Position numbers and translations under genes: made by a program. 64,000 nucleotides of DNA, from contig CAXKWD010000003.1 in the NCBI GenBank assembly GCA_964059195.1, forward strand, positions 16,102,606-16,166,605, in the 5' to 3' direction. The stretch is from Ectobius pallidus (lineage: Eukaryota > Arthropoda > Insecta > Blattodea > Ectobiidae). Below the pieces are notes generated by a model. That model did no database searches, was not told where the DNA came from, and saw nothing but the letters and a program-made list of their open reading frames with translations. Positions 1 to 9,089 of the stretch are shown here, one piece after another (the first letter of the stretch is position 1; every line of letters begins with the position of its first letter).

Positions 1-29
1 AAAAGTTTAAGTTCCTTGGCCCATTTTAT

Positions 30-119
30 CATTGACTCCTAAGGTGGGATACTGACGCAACCCCGCAATACAGCCATTGACTCCTAAGGTGGGATACTGA
101 TGCAACCCCGCAATACAGG
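30..119. repeat. Two-copy 45-bp tandem repeat
   Basis: The block starting CATTGACTCCTAAGG at 30 repeats at 75 with one or two differences. A partial third echo (CCCCGCAACACAAGG) follows to about 150. It has no coding content. The rest of 120-460 holds a short duplicated phrase (GTGAATGTTAGTGAC at about 170 and 195) and nothing else I can name. Confidence 0.8.
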
Positions 120-465
120 AGCAGACCCCGCAACACAAGGTAGGATGCGGGAGGATGACAATGAATGAATGTTAGTGACCAAGATCACTAAAAGTGAATG
201 TTAGTGACGAACCCACCCACATACCACCCGTGTCATCACGAAGAAAACTATTAATGCGCTCCTTTGCGTGTCATTATAACATCGCAAAAATCGTATAAGA
301 AGTTCTTCCAAAAGGATGATGTCTTGCGAGAACGAGACCTAGACCTACCAGCTGTCAGAGAGTTCTGACGAAACATGTATTATGTGTAAGATGTGATTAA
401 AAATTATCTTTTTTGTTAGACCCACGAGTTTTAGCAATAAAGAGATGATGTATGGTAAATACATA

Positions 466-539
466 AGACCGAGACCGAGACCTAGACCGAGACCGAGACC
501 GAGACCGAGGCCGAGGCCGAGACCGAGACCGAGACCGAG

Positions 540-603
<64 letters not shown>

Positions 604-617
604 TGACCGAGGCCGAG

Positions 618-656
<39 letters not shown>

Positions 657-672
657 TAGACCTAGACCAAGA
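466..672. repeat. (ACCGAG)n hexanucleotide tract
   Basis: About 207 bp of GACCGA units with scattered GGCCGA and GACCTA variants. It ends about 20 bases before the TATA box of the BED-finger gene. On the minus strand it reads as a long Ser-Arg repeat, a by-product of a 6-bp period rather than a gene. Confidence 0.9.
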
Positions 673-693
673 CCACAAGTTTTACCTTAACTT

Positions 694-700
694 TATAAAT
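694..700 (+). promoter_or_regulatory. Candidate TATA box for the BED-finger gene
   Basis: TATAAAT lies 67-73 bases before the ATG at 767. This would place a transcription start near 720-730 and leave a 5' leader of about 40 bases. It is a sequence match only. Confidence 0.4.
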
Positions 701-766
701 AATTGATGTATGTCAAATATAGTTAGTTGCTTCTCGTCTTTGATGCTGTGAAGGCGAGGTTACGAA

Positions 767-1657
767 ATGAGTGACGAGAACATTTCTGATCAAAGTAATG
801 ATGATGTATGCGCCCAATCGAAACTGTCAAACAGTAAATATGATGATTTTTTCGAGTTATTTGATGGATGTGAGCAACCTTATGGTATATGCAAACTTTG
901 CAGAAAGTCAAAGCATAAGAAAGTTGAAATAAAAATGAAAGATCATAATACTACAGGTCTGAAGAAGCATTTGATAAGTGTACATAAACTCTTCCCACGA
1001 GTACAAGATAAACATATAACGTCAGACAATGTGATATATGACAATTCTATAAGAAAAAAATATTTAACATTAAGAAAACCCGAGCTTCAGTCGCAACATG
1101 AGATTAGCAATATTGTGAATCCGATAACCTGCCCCTTGGAAGAAATCGTGAACTTGAATAAAGACAAAAATCAGCATCTATCACGGGATCCAGAAATGGA
1201 ATATGGATCATATCAGCCCTCTGATCAAATTCCTCCGAAGCATTATAAATATATGCTAGAAAAATTATACGGGCGAGTGTCTGCACCTTACATCCAGAAA
1301 CTCGTTGAGCTTAAACCGAGAAATATTAATGACGTTTATGGAATAAAATGGAATCCTGATAGGCAGGTATTCACCATTGGTAAATCTCCCGTCACCATTA
1401 AAAACGACAACATTTATATTGGTAACGAGGGGTATATCGCTCGTCCTGGACTACTTGAATTACTAACGAAAAGTAAACCAAATAAAGATTTATACAGCCG
1501 TCATGACTTAACCACGTATAAGGAGATTTTGGAGAAGACTAGCGCTCACAAAGAAAATTATAACGAGAGCGAAAACGTACGTAGAGTCAATACTCAAAAA
1601 TATCATTACATCATTAAAAAATTATTTCCGGAAGAGGAGGGTAAAGAAGAAGAAGAT

Positions 1658-1692
<35 letters not shown>

Positions 1693-1954
1693 TGAGCAAT
1701 GTTCAGACTCATTTCCGGAAGAGGAGGAGGATCGATATTCAGATGCATCCGATGAGGCTTCGTCGCACCGTACAGGCATGTGGAAAGACTTACATGCAAA
1801 TCACAAAATAGACTATAAGTATTGGGATGACCCGAATGAGTTGGTTCATAGACTTCGTTTGTTGGTGGCATCATCTGAGGCGTGGAATCACTCGCATAAC
1901 AACGAAATATTGGAGATTATAACAGAGTTAAGAGAAAGCGGCGTGATACAATGA
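767..1954 (+). CDS. BED-type zinc-finger protein with acidic linker (mobile-element or virus-like)
   Basis: This is an uninterrupted 395-residue ORF and the best coding region in the window. Residues 42-73 form a zinc-finger pattern C42-x2-C45-x22-H68-x4-H73, as in BED fingers, which bind DNA in many transposases and element-derived proteins. Residues about 180-290 (motifs YGIKW, NEGYIARPGL, DLYSRHDLTTYKEIL) resemble a domain recurring in unannotated arthropod proteins that I believe is filed as DUF8207; this is from memory. A Glu/Asp-rich linker spans about 288-325. The C-terminal 60 residues (YWDDPNELVHRLRLL, EIITELRESGVI) fit the end of the same family, so the protein looks full length. 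The ATG follows a TATA box and matches the ORF start. Role inferred: a DNA-binding element or viral protein. No transposase catalytic residues are visible. Confidence 0.75.
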
Positions 1955-1961
1955 GTAAACG

Positions 1962-2040
1962 CGAAATTGCTTACGAGCTTCATAACCTGTACTCGTCACC
2001 GGATATAATAATGGTAATTAAATCACGGAGGATGAAATGG
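1962..2040 (+). mobile_element. Short non-LTR retrotransposon fragment
   Basis: About 79 bp, eight bases after the BED-gene stop, matches the 3' coding segment of the LINE at 25505-26125 (the stretch encoding HNLYSSPDI..VIKSRRMKW). It is too short to be functional. The following 2041-2446 holds no recognisable gene. Confidence 0.7.
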
Positions 2041-2446
2041 ATATTTACTAACACATCAACAATAAAGTATCACGATATGGCCTCAAAGTATAAGTGGATC
2101 TGTGAATCTGTAATATCCTAGAAATGGTTATGATATATGTTGAAGAAGAAAAACGTTACCATTACTAAGTAGTATGCTTACATGTGCGGGAAGAGATAAA
2201 TTAAATTTGTACAATATGAAAAGTTTTTTTGTGCTAAGGAAACAGATGTGCTGTCGGAGTGATCCTCTTTCCATCTCGCTCACTCTCCAGTCTCGCGGTT
2301 CAGATATTATTTCTTCAAAATAGTGCAAAGGTTGTGCCATCCACCGTATAAACTGCAATGTTCAACTAAACCTCGAACCCAATCCCACAAGATGTGTAGT
2401 GTCTTGTTTCACCGATAGAGTTCGTCTGGATAATATCAACTATACC

Positions 2447-2453
2447 TATAAAG
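2447..2453 (+). promoter_or_regulatory. Candidate TATA box of the second cassette gene
   Basis: TATAAAG lies only seven bases before the first ATG of the next ORF (2460), too close for that ATG to be in the transcript. A start about 30 bases downstream would favour the in-frame Met at 2484. Confidence 0.35.
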
Positions 2454-2459
2454 AAAAGG

Positions 2460-2777
2460 GTGGGTTTCATCACTCCTTTAGTCATGGAGCATATGATGTG
2501 GAGGTCGATCATAAAGTTCTTTCATAATATGCACTTGATCAGTCACACAGATGAAGAATTGGCATTGTTGCATCCTGAGTTTCTATCCGAATGCGCGGCT
2601 GGGACTATTTATAGGGTTTATGATAGACTTCCAGAAAATGTAAAAGAGCTTGAAATTATAAAGCAGTGTTTGAGGTGTGAGAATCATTACGTCGATTGTT
2701 ATTTCGATGGACCAAACCCAATGATAAAAAACTGTTATTCCTGTAAACTTTTAAAAATACATTCGCGCCGATACTGA
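2460..2777 (+). CDS. Small cysteine-containing ORF of the cassette
   Basis: 105 codons, not assigned to a family. The N-terminal half is helical and hydrophobic/charged. Residues 70-95 carry five cysteines, C70-x2-C73-x6-C80-x11-C92-x2-C95, with the acidic/aromatic stretch HYVDCYFDGP between, which looks like a small metal-binding module. The TATA box at 2447-2453 makes the Met at 2484 (codon 9) or the next ones more likely starts than 2460. The stop at 2775-2777 is followed within 10 bases by the next ORF in another frame. That frame is open back to about 2745, so the two could be one protein joined by a short intron or broken by a frameshift. It is a gene-like ORF inside the cassette rather than a random frame, but function is unknown. 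Confidence 0.5.
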   Translation: MGFITPLVMEHMMWRSIIKFFHNMHLISHTDEELALLHPEFLSECAAGTIYRVYDRLPENVKELEIIKQCLRCENHYVDCYFDGPNPMIKNCYSCKLLKIHSRRY

Positions 2778-2785
2778 CCTCCTGC

Positions 2786-3034
2786 ATGGTGAAATATAAC
2801 ATCTGCAAATATTGTCCGCTGCTTAAAAGGAGCGATTTCATAAAACACACACCAGTCTTTGTGATCGATTGCAGCAAGCAGAACGAAGATCTTAAATCGG
2901 GGACCTGTACTACCAGAGTTGAAATTTCTGCAGCAAACAACATTCCTGCAAACACAAAGGTCTACTGTTTAATCCTGCACGCTCATTGTGTAGAGTATAC
3001 TGCTCTGACCAACATCATCACCAATGTCGTGTGA
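2786..3034 (+). CDS. Small ORF of the cassette, possibly the continuation of the previous gene
   Basis: 82 codons from the ATG, and the frame is open for about 13 more codons upstream. The product has cysteines at 7, 10, 29, 41 and 61, and ends in beta-rich text (TRVEISAANNIPANTKVYCLILHAHCVEYTALTNII). The phrase is reminiscent of conserved hypothetical proteins of insect mobile or viral elements, but I cannot name the family. It overlaps the next gene by 11 bases (ATG at 3024, stop at 3032-3034), a compact arrangement normal for viral or element genomes and unusual for insect genes. Alternatives are the second exon of the 2460 gene, or one gene split by a frameshift. Confidence 0.45.
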   Translation: MVKYNICKYCPLLKRSDFIKHTPVFVIDCSKQNEDLKSGTCTTRVEISAANNIPANTKVYCLILHAHCVEYTALTNIITNVV

Positions 3035-3524
3035 GAAATTCATCATATTGGATGTTCAGGGCTATCAGTCAACTTGCAAGGAATTCGTGGCTAAAGAGGT
3101 GGCTGTATTATCACAAGATGGCGGAATGGGACATTTCGTGCTGCGACCGCCTAAAGACGTATATCCAGATGTGAAATCCCAGTGGTATACGGAATCGTAT
3201 CTGCATGGGATACCGTGGCAGAGTGGATACTTACCTTACGACGAGTTGAAACCTGTTCTTGATAGTGTATTACAGTGTGAAGACAGACTTTATTCTAAGG
3301 GACTAGAAAAGGCGAGATTTTTTGAAAAACTACTGCAGAGGTCCGTTATAAACATGGACGATCTTGGTGTACCGAAGCTGGACAAATTAAGAGACTGTGA
3401 AACCAAATGTCTTTTTCATAATGACTCTAATATGAACTGTGCCCTACAGAATGTAATGGTGCTTAGACTCTGGATGCAAGCACGGCATAATTTTAAAGAG
3501 TTTTGTAATCATGAGTTGAAATAA
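3024..3524 (+). CDS. 166-residue cassette protein with Cys/His C-terminus, unknown function
   Basis: An intact ORF with balanced composition. It starts with a hydrophobic strand (FIILDVQGYQ, D10) and a second strand pair (FVAKEVAVL, E25; GHFVLRPP). A HGIPW..GY..YDEL segment lies at 61-74 and SKGLEKARFFEKLL at 91-104. The end is cysteine/histidine rich, C125-x3-C129-x2-H132-x6-C139 followed by ALQNVMVLRLW. I recall this layout from unannotated insect proteins, and the strand order with D10/E25 could reflect an RNase H-like fold, but catalytic residues cannot be assigned. The ATG overlaps the end of the preceding ORF. The stop codon lies inside an AATAAA poly(A) signal (3520-3525), which suggests a very short 3' untranslated region. 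Confidence 0.55.
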   Translation: MSCEKFIILDVQGYQSTCKEFVAKEVAVLSQDGGMGHFVLRPPKDVYPDVKSQWYTESYLHGIPWQSGYLPYDELKPVLDSVLQCEDRLYSKGLEKARFFEKLLQRSVINMDDLGVPKLDKLRDCETKCLFHNDSNMNCALQNVMVLRLWMQARHNFKEFCNHELK

Positions 3525-3525
3525 A
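3520..3525 (+). terminator. Poly(A) signal overlapping the stop codon
   Basis: AATAAA contains the TAA stop of the 3024-3524 gene. A T/G-rich stretch (TTGTCTGTTTGTTATTT) follows about 15 bases later, as expected of a polyadenylation region. Confidence 0.5.
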
Positions 3526-3742
3526 TTCATTCATAAAATTGTCTGTTTGTTATTTACACAATCCTTCCAAGGGTGAACGGCTTCCTGTAAAAAATAGATA
3601 GAGCATGCTTGTGGTCTATGACATGTGTTGGAATTATGGGAGTAAGGGTTTTGGTTAAGGTTATGACCCGAACTTTTTCATTCATAAAATGGAAGAGCTC
3701 GGTTTGAAATGATTTATACGCCGGTTTCCTTTATATCACACA

Positions 3743-3748
3743 TTTATT
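3743..3748 (-). terminator. Poly(A) signal of the minus-strand cassette gene
   Basis: AATAAA on the minus strand lies about 37 bases past the predicted stop (3785-3787). Together with the plus-strand signal at 3520 it closes two convergent transcription units with only about 220 bases between them. Confidence 0.5.
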
Positions 3749-3784
3749 TCTTACTTTGTATACATAATACTTTTTAAGAAAATC

Positions 3785-4648
3785 TTACGCTTCATATTCT
3801 TCGTCATCGTCTCTACATAACACTTCTTGTTTAAATTTCCACAACATCTTCTCAGTGATCTGAAACAAAGGAAAACAAGAATCGTGTGACAAATGTAGAT
3901 GTGATAGTACCGACTTCGAAAAATTTTCATACATCAGTGAATAAAACTCTGAAAACTGAGGAGAACCTCAAAGACTGAAACATAGTAAAACCAAAATCAT
4001 ATGATAAATGTTGATGTGAGAGGATGATTGGTAACGACTTCGAAGAATTTGCATACATCAGTGAATAAAGCTCTGATTTATCATAACATAAAAATTCTGA
4101 GAAAAAAAAACTTTAAGGAAAATAATAAAATAAAATAAATAAATAATAATAAAAATAAAATTTTGATAGACCTCTATAATAAAAATCTGTGACTTCAATA
4201 AAAAAAAATATGTACATACCTTCTGACATTGCTTGATAAAGACTTTGCAGTCGCGTGAGCAGTTCCTCCCCCAGACTTCTACAGTCGATGTTAACTCTGC
4301 ATTTGTACATGCTGTTATATGTTCTTCGCCGCTACATGTTTCATAATGGAATTGATCGTCGTGTCTTGCATCTTCAAGCAAGTATACTTCCGGTCTTCCA
4401 CATGGATACAATTGAACCTTTGCTTCGTGTTGTTGATTAACACTATAGACTGTGATAAATGTTACTGTATGTTGTTGTGTACGTAGTTTAGTACCGTTAA
4501 TATCGTACACGTTGATGGTATATGAGCTTTCCATGACCGCAGGTTCCATATCTGGGATATCTGCAAACGCGGAGTCCGGGATCTCCTCCCACAGTTGACG
4601 TACTAGTTCTTGAGAAGACATACTGTTGTTGAGCTTCGCACGTATCAT
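3785..4648 (-). CDS. Two-exon minus-strand cassette gene, unknown function
   Basis: Exon 1 (4648-4220) encodes 143 residues. The open frame then runs on as a low-complexity I/F/Y stretch that looks like intron. At that point the minus strand reads AAG|GTATGT, a good donor. A pyrimidine-rich TTTGTTTCAG acceptor ends at 3860, and phase 0 is kept. Exon 2 (3859-3785) adds 24 residues ending in an acidic tail (CRDDDEEYEA) and a stop. A TATATAAG box at 4658-4651 lies only a few bases before the first ATG, so the Met at 4621 (codon 10, MSSQELV) is the more likely start, giving 158 residues. The body has an acidic N-terminus and beta-like text (SYTINVYDINGTKLRTQQHTVTFITVYSV) with cysteines at 83, 105, 114, 130 and 134. 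No family is recognised. It converges on the plus-strand genes and is probably part of the same element. Confidence 0.55.
3895..4077. repeat. Direct repeat within the predicted intron
   Basis: A block ending GACTTCGAAAAATTTTCATA..CAGTGAATAAA recurs about 115 bases later with few differences, around 3910-3955 and 4030-4077. Both copies lie in the intron of the minus-strand gene, so alternative acceptors may exist. Confidence 0.7.
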
Positions 4649-4650
4649 GC

Positions 4651-4658
4651 CTTATATA
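4651..4658 (-). promoter_or_regulatory. Candidate TATA box of the minus-strand cassette gene
   Basis: TATATAAG on the minus strand. A start 25-30 bases downstream falls near 4628-4633, between the ATGs at 4648 and 4621, which argues for the second. Confidence 0.4.
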
Positions 4659-4912
4659 TGATTTGATGAGGTCACACGCGTGGCTCGTGTCACAGCATGC
4701 CTCCCACGTACACTTTCACATTATAAACGCTTTGCATAGGTCCACCTGTTACACTACGCTTTGCGTGGATCCATATGTACGCTTATTCTACTTTTCTTAA
4801 TTTTAGTTTGAAAACAGTGCTCAATATAATATTCAAAAATCTTAAATTACGTATGCAGCTGTCATTAAACTCTGTTATTCACTAATAATGTTGTAATTAA
4901 TAATAACTTTAC

Positions 4913-4951
<39 letters not shown>
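4913..4951. repeat. (AAT)n microsatellite
   Basis: About 13 AAT units. The preceding 4660-4912 has no gene-like content. Confidence 0.9.
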
Positions 4952-4952
<1 letters not shown>

Positions 4953-5074
4953 TAAAAAATAAAAACTATGTATCATTTAGAAGAAGCAATAGTATCCCAT
5001 ACTCTGAACTATATAAGTCACGGTAAAGTTATAGATTAAGCATTATAACAATAAAAATTACTTTCTAAAATGTA

Positions 5075-5157
5075 TGCCAGATGCAGGATTCGAACCTGCG
5101 ACCCCTGTGGGGACCAGATCTTAAGTCTAGCGCCTTCGACCGCTCGGCCAATCTGGC
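5075..5157 (-). tRNA. tRNA-Leu (anticodon UAA)
   Basis: On the minus strand the 83-base sequence starts GCCAGAT and ends ATCTGGC plus discriminator A, a perfect 7-bp acceptor stem. The A box (TGGCCGAGCGGT) and B box (GGTTCGAATCC) are canonical. The anticodon stem-loop is CTAGA-CTTAAGA-TCTGG with anticodon TAA, and a long variable arm fits class II leucine tRNA. No intron and no encoded CCA are seen. TTTT follows within a few bases as a Pol III terminator. It looks like a functional gene, unlike the tRNA-headed SINEs elsewhere in the window. Confidence 0.9.
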
Positions 5158-5299
5158 GGGGGGATAAAATAAAATCAATCGATAAATTTATTCATCGTAG
5201 CGATATCTCTTGGCATCGATCTCTCGTAAATATAAACAAGATATATAGTCAATGCGAAATCAGAATAAAAAATAAAAAATAAATAAATAAAATAAAAAA

Positions 5300-5300
5300 A

Positions 5301-5337
<37 letters not shown>
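5300..5337. repeat. (AAT)n microsatellite and A/T-rich flank
   Basis: About 12 AAT units inside an A/T-rich 5160-5400 stretch. The Phe/Ile/Leu-rich minus-strand frames here are low-complexity artefacts. Confidence 0.85.
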
Positions 5338-5343
<6 letters not shown>

Positions 5344-5861
5344 TAAAAATAAAAAATGGTAATAGCGAAATAAATTCTAAAATATAACCATTGTAAAAAG
5401 AACAGTAGGTTTTCAGCTGAATGATACAAATCGTCCGCGGGTTATGTATTTGAGGATGGTGTATTTGGTGCGCATGCGTATAACGGTCACCACGCGTAGG
5501 TACGGTGTCGGCATACAAGCGATAAGCTGTGTGTTATTTTCGTACGCGTGGCTGCAGGATAACATCTGGACTTATGCAAGCTCGCAATAATATTATATCA
5601 CATGTACTGCGACATTGACACACGCTTGAGTACAACATGTATGCAATACCCCACGCGCTAGGCTGTGTTATTTTGAGATGCATAGATGAGAGTCTGACAT
5701 GCGAACATCTGGATGTCTGCAAGCTCGCAACATGTGATGACTTGACGGAGCGTGCGGGACCTCACACGCGCCGTGAGCCGGGCTATTCTCGTACGCGCAG
5801 CTGCATCACGTCTGGGCTCTCGCTAACATATGCAAGCCTGCAATAATATTACACACTCGCA

Positions 5862-6708
5862 AATATTACCAATAAATAAACACTTAGGCCTTTGTTCTAC
5901 ACACACAGGCGGAGCAAAAGGCGCTAGCACCCAGATTGATAAAAGAACTATGTGCGATAAGGGCGCAAGCTCATAATTACCAATATTCCCAATATTACCA
6001 ATAAATAAACACTTAGGCCTTTGTTCTACACACACAGGCGGAGCAAAAGGCGCTAGCACCCAGATTGATAAAAGAACTATGTGCGATAAGGGCGCAAGCT
6101 CATAATTACCAATATTCCCAATATTACCAATAAATAAACACTTAGGCCTTTGTTCTACACACACAGGCGGAGCAAAAGGCGCTAGCACCCAGATTGATAA
6201 AAGAACTATGTGCGATAAGGGCGCAAGCTCATAATTACCAATATTCCCAATATTACCAATAAATAAACACTTAGGCCTTTGTTCTACACACACAGGCGGA
6301 GCAAAAGGCGCTAGCACCCAGATTGATAAAAGAACTATGTGCGATAAGGGCGCAAGCTCATAATTACCAATATTCCCAATATTACCAATAAATAAACACT
6401 TAGGCCTTTGTTCTACACACACAGGCGGAGCAAAAGGCGCTAGCACCCAGATTGATAAAAGAACTATGTGCGATAAGGGCGCAAGCTCATAATTACCAAT
6501 ATTCCCAATATTACCAATAAATAAACACTTAGGCCTTTGTTCTACACACACAGGCGGAGCAAAAGGCGCTAGCACCCAGATTGATAAAAGAACTATGTGC
6601 GATAAGGGCGCAAGCTCATAATTACCAATATTAACAATATTACCAATAATTAATCACTTAGGCCATTGTTCTACACATACAGGCGGAGCAAAGGGCGCTA
6701 GCACCCAG
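5862..6708. repeat. 129-bp minisatellite, about 6.5 copies
   Basis: The word CACTTAGGCC recurs at 5881, 6010, 6139, 6268, 6397, 6526 and 6655, a period of exactly 129. The first copies look identical as far as I can read, and the last (6655-6708) is diverged and truncated. Because 129 is divisible by three, the minus strand stays open for 250 codons as a 43-residue repeat. I regard this as a by-product. The flanking 5,400-5,860 also carries loose repeats (ACGCGTGGCTGCA and ACGCGCAGCTGCA, each followed by CTGG/CTGGGC). Confidence 0.95.
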
Positions 6709-6714
6709 GGCAGT

Positions 6715-6812
6715 GGTCTGCTGCTCCTCCGAGTGGTCAGCTGCTCCTCCCGAGTGGACAGTGGTCAGCTGCTCCTCCCGAGTGGACAGTGGTCAGCTGC
6801 TCCTCCGCTCCT
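6715..6812. repeat. Short GC-rich tandem repeat
   Basis: Three to four units of about 29 bp built on GTGGTCAGCTGCTCCTCC with GAGTGGACA spacers abut the end of the 129-bp array. The following 6,813-7,205 is less A/T-rich than its surroundings but shows no recognisable gene. Confidence 0.85.
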
Positions 6813-7211
6813 CTGTGACGTCATGAACAAAACCATACTACTCACCACAAACACGAAAAGGCGTCTGTTCCTAGGTTGGCAATGCACACGTGACAACGAA
6901 CATTATCAGCTGATCTTGACGCGATCAGGTAATCTAGCTGACTTCTGTTGTTTTTCCAATATTTGCGGCACGGAGTGTGCTGGCGGGCGAGCCTCTGGGA
7001 AATCATGGCCGTCTTATTCCTGTGACTTATGTGTAATGCTAGTAAAGAGGACGTGTCCCGAAGGAAAAACCTTCCCACACACAAATATCAGCGCAAGTCA
7101 AAATCACATTAAGAATATACAAATACAACTTCTAAACTAAAGGAATATTGCCAACAACCTTCACGATTCTTTCTTTCTACCAGTGGAAATGCGTATTGCT
7201 TTATAACAAAA

Positions 7212-7797
7212 CTATCATGTGCCTGCGGCTTCGCCCGCGATAATTATTTTAAAAATTAAGAGCATAATAGTTAAATCTTTATATTTATTAACACCTAAAT
7301 CACGTGGACTACATACCACGATTAGATAGCGTCGCCTGGTAAAAGCGACCTCAGATTCGAGTTTCTTGGCCCAGAAAACCCCTGCATTGTGAGTTTCGTC
7401 CAAATAAAACAATGTTTGACCATATTAGGGCTTACAAAATTCAAGCGATCGCGAAAGTTTTATTTCAAAGTATGACAAAAATAGACAAAGCCAACTGTAA
7501 TTGTCAAACTTCCATTTAATTTAATTCCAAACCCATCTGAAACCCACTGGCAACAATACGTTTTAACGTCAAATGTGATTCGGATTCGATAATTCTGTGT
7601 AAAAAGGGATTAAGTATTCTCAAAAACATTTGATTTTTGGCACTTAAATCAGAATTTTTCAAAATCCTTTCTTAGTGAGCACTTACATTATGAAACGAAG
7701 GTACTGTCAAAATTCCAAGTCTCTACCTGTTATAGATTAGGCTCTACGTTGATTCTCTGTCAGTCAGTCAGGACAAAGCCTTTTATATATATAGAGA
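7212..7797 (-). mobile_element. Non-autonomous Helitron copy (586 bp)
   Basis: On the minus strand it begins TCTCTATATATATAAAAGGC and ends with the hairpin-forming GCGGGCGAAGCCGC and GATAG|T, one base off the usual CTAG|T. The body matches the copy at 17484-18081. Helitrons are rolling-circle elements with TC and CTRR ends and a 3' hairpin. No Rep/helicase is encoded. Confidence 0.8.
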
Positions 7798-8496
7798 CTA
7801 GCAGGTGACCGCGGCTTCGCCTGTCCCTATATGTTTTGTTTAACTAATGCTAGATGTTTTGTTTAAATTACTTATTCAGCAGAAAAATAATTAAAACATA
7901 TTTATTAACACTGACATCGTTTTTACATAAATGTTCCATCCTATTTTCTCTCATTTTACATGCTTAGGGCCTATGATAAACATGCATCTTTCTCAACTAA
8001 ACATACAAAGCCTACAGCTATGAATAACGTATCAGTGGATAGAATTTTTTACCGACTTCTGATATGGCATATTCGTTGGCACACGCTCAGATTGAAACAA
8101 CTAAAAATGCTGTCCCTGCAATACGAACTCTTATTCTACATCAAATTGTGAAGTAATAAAATGGTATTCTCTATGTCCAAGGCAGAGAAAGTTATATGAC
8201 TGAATCATATCGTGCATTATTTTCGTGGATTTCATTATTTATTTACGACAATGAATAATATTGATAGCTTCTCTAATTTGTCGAAGTCCCGTATCATTTA
8301 GCCTACTTCCAAAGCTACCTGTGAACACTGCCAACAATACACTGTCGTACATGGAATTTGATTTGGATTTTGATAATTCTGTGTAAAAAAGGTATTAAGT
8401 ATCTTCAAAAACTTTTGATTTTTAAAAATCACTTTTTAGTGAGCACTTACATTATGAAACGAAGATACTGTCAAAATTCCATCATAGACAATATAA
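7798..8496 (-). mobile_element. Second Helitron copy, abutting the first head-to-tail
   Basis: Its minus-strand 3' end (GGCGAAGCCGCGGTCACCTG, then CTAG at 7801-7798) lies immediately against the TC start of the neighbour. The body resembles the 46833-47260 copy. The far end near 8,496 is truncated or unresolved. Confidence 0.7.
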
Positions 8497-8584
8497 AGAG
8501 AGGTCTAGAAGTTATTTTGACAAATTTCAGACACCGAAATGTATTTATTGTGAATATTTAGCGAACAAGATGGAATCGTTAACA

Positions 8585-9085
8585 AACTTACTTACTTACT
8601 CAATGGCAATAGACAATTCCTAAGCAAGCTAAAGGAATAATATATATTTTATAGAACCCGGAGGTTCATTGCCGCGCTTACCTGTGCCCGCCATTCAACC
8701 CTATTCTGTGCTAACTCCATCCAACCATCCCTCGCAAATCCTACTTCCCTTAAATCTATCCTAATATTGTCCTTCCACCTTCATCTAGGTTTTCCAAGTG
8801 ATCTTTTCCCTTCGAGTCTCCCAATCAATATTTTTCAGACATGTCTTTCCTCCACCATGCGCGCAACATGTCCAGCCCATTTCATCCTCCATGATTTAAT
8901 TATCCTTACTATATCCGGTGAAGAGTCCAGGTCATGAAGCTCATACTTGTGCAATTTTCACCAGTCCCCATTTTCATCTCTTAGACCCAAATATTTTCCT
9001 AGGCACCCTGTTTTCGAACACACTCAGATTATGTTGTTCCCGAAGAGTAAGCGACCATGTCTCACATCCATTTAATACAACTGGC
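8585..9085 (-). mobile_element. Non-LTR retrotransposon 3' fragment
   Basis: The minus strand encodes decayed text matching the C-terminal part of insect endonuclease-reverse transcriptase LINEs (RRMKWAGHVARM.., RPRRRWEDNI, EWRAQV) and ends in the ACCTCCGGGTTC tail found in other copies here. Stops and shifts make it inactive. Confidence 0.8.
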
Positions 9086-9089
9086 AGGA

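Noticed and set aside
397..678. 93-codon Ser-Arg-rich frame on the minus strand, like an SR protein
   Set aside because: It is the translation of the (ACCGAG)n array; a 6-bp period keeps the frame open.
5823..6575. 250-codon minus-strand ORF with 43-residue repeats
   Set aside because: It exists because the 129-bp minisatellite unit is divisible by three and stop-free in that frame; no start context, signal or family resemblance.
6733..7140. 135-codon frame in a less A/T-rich stretch after the minisatellite
   Set aside because: It starts inside the short GC-rich tandem repeat and has no recognisable domain.
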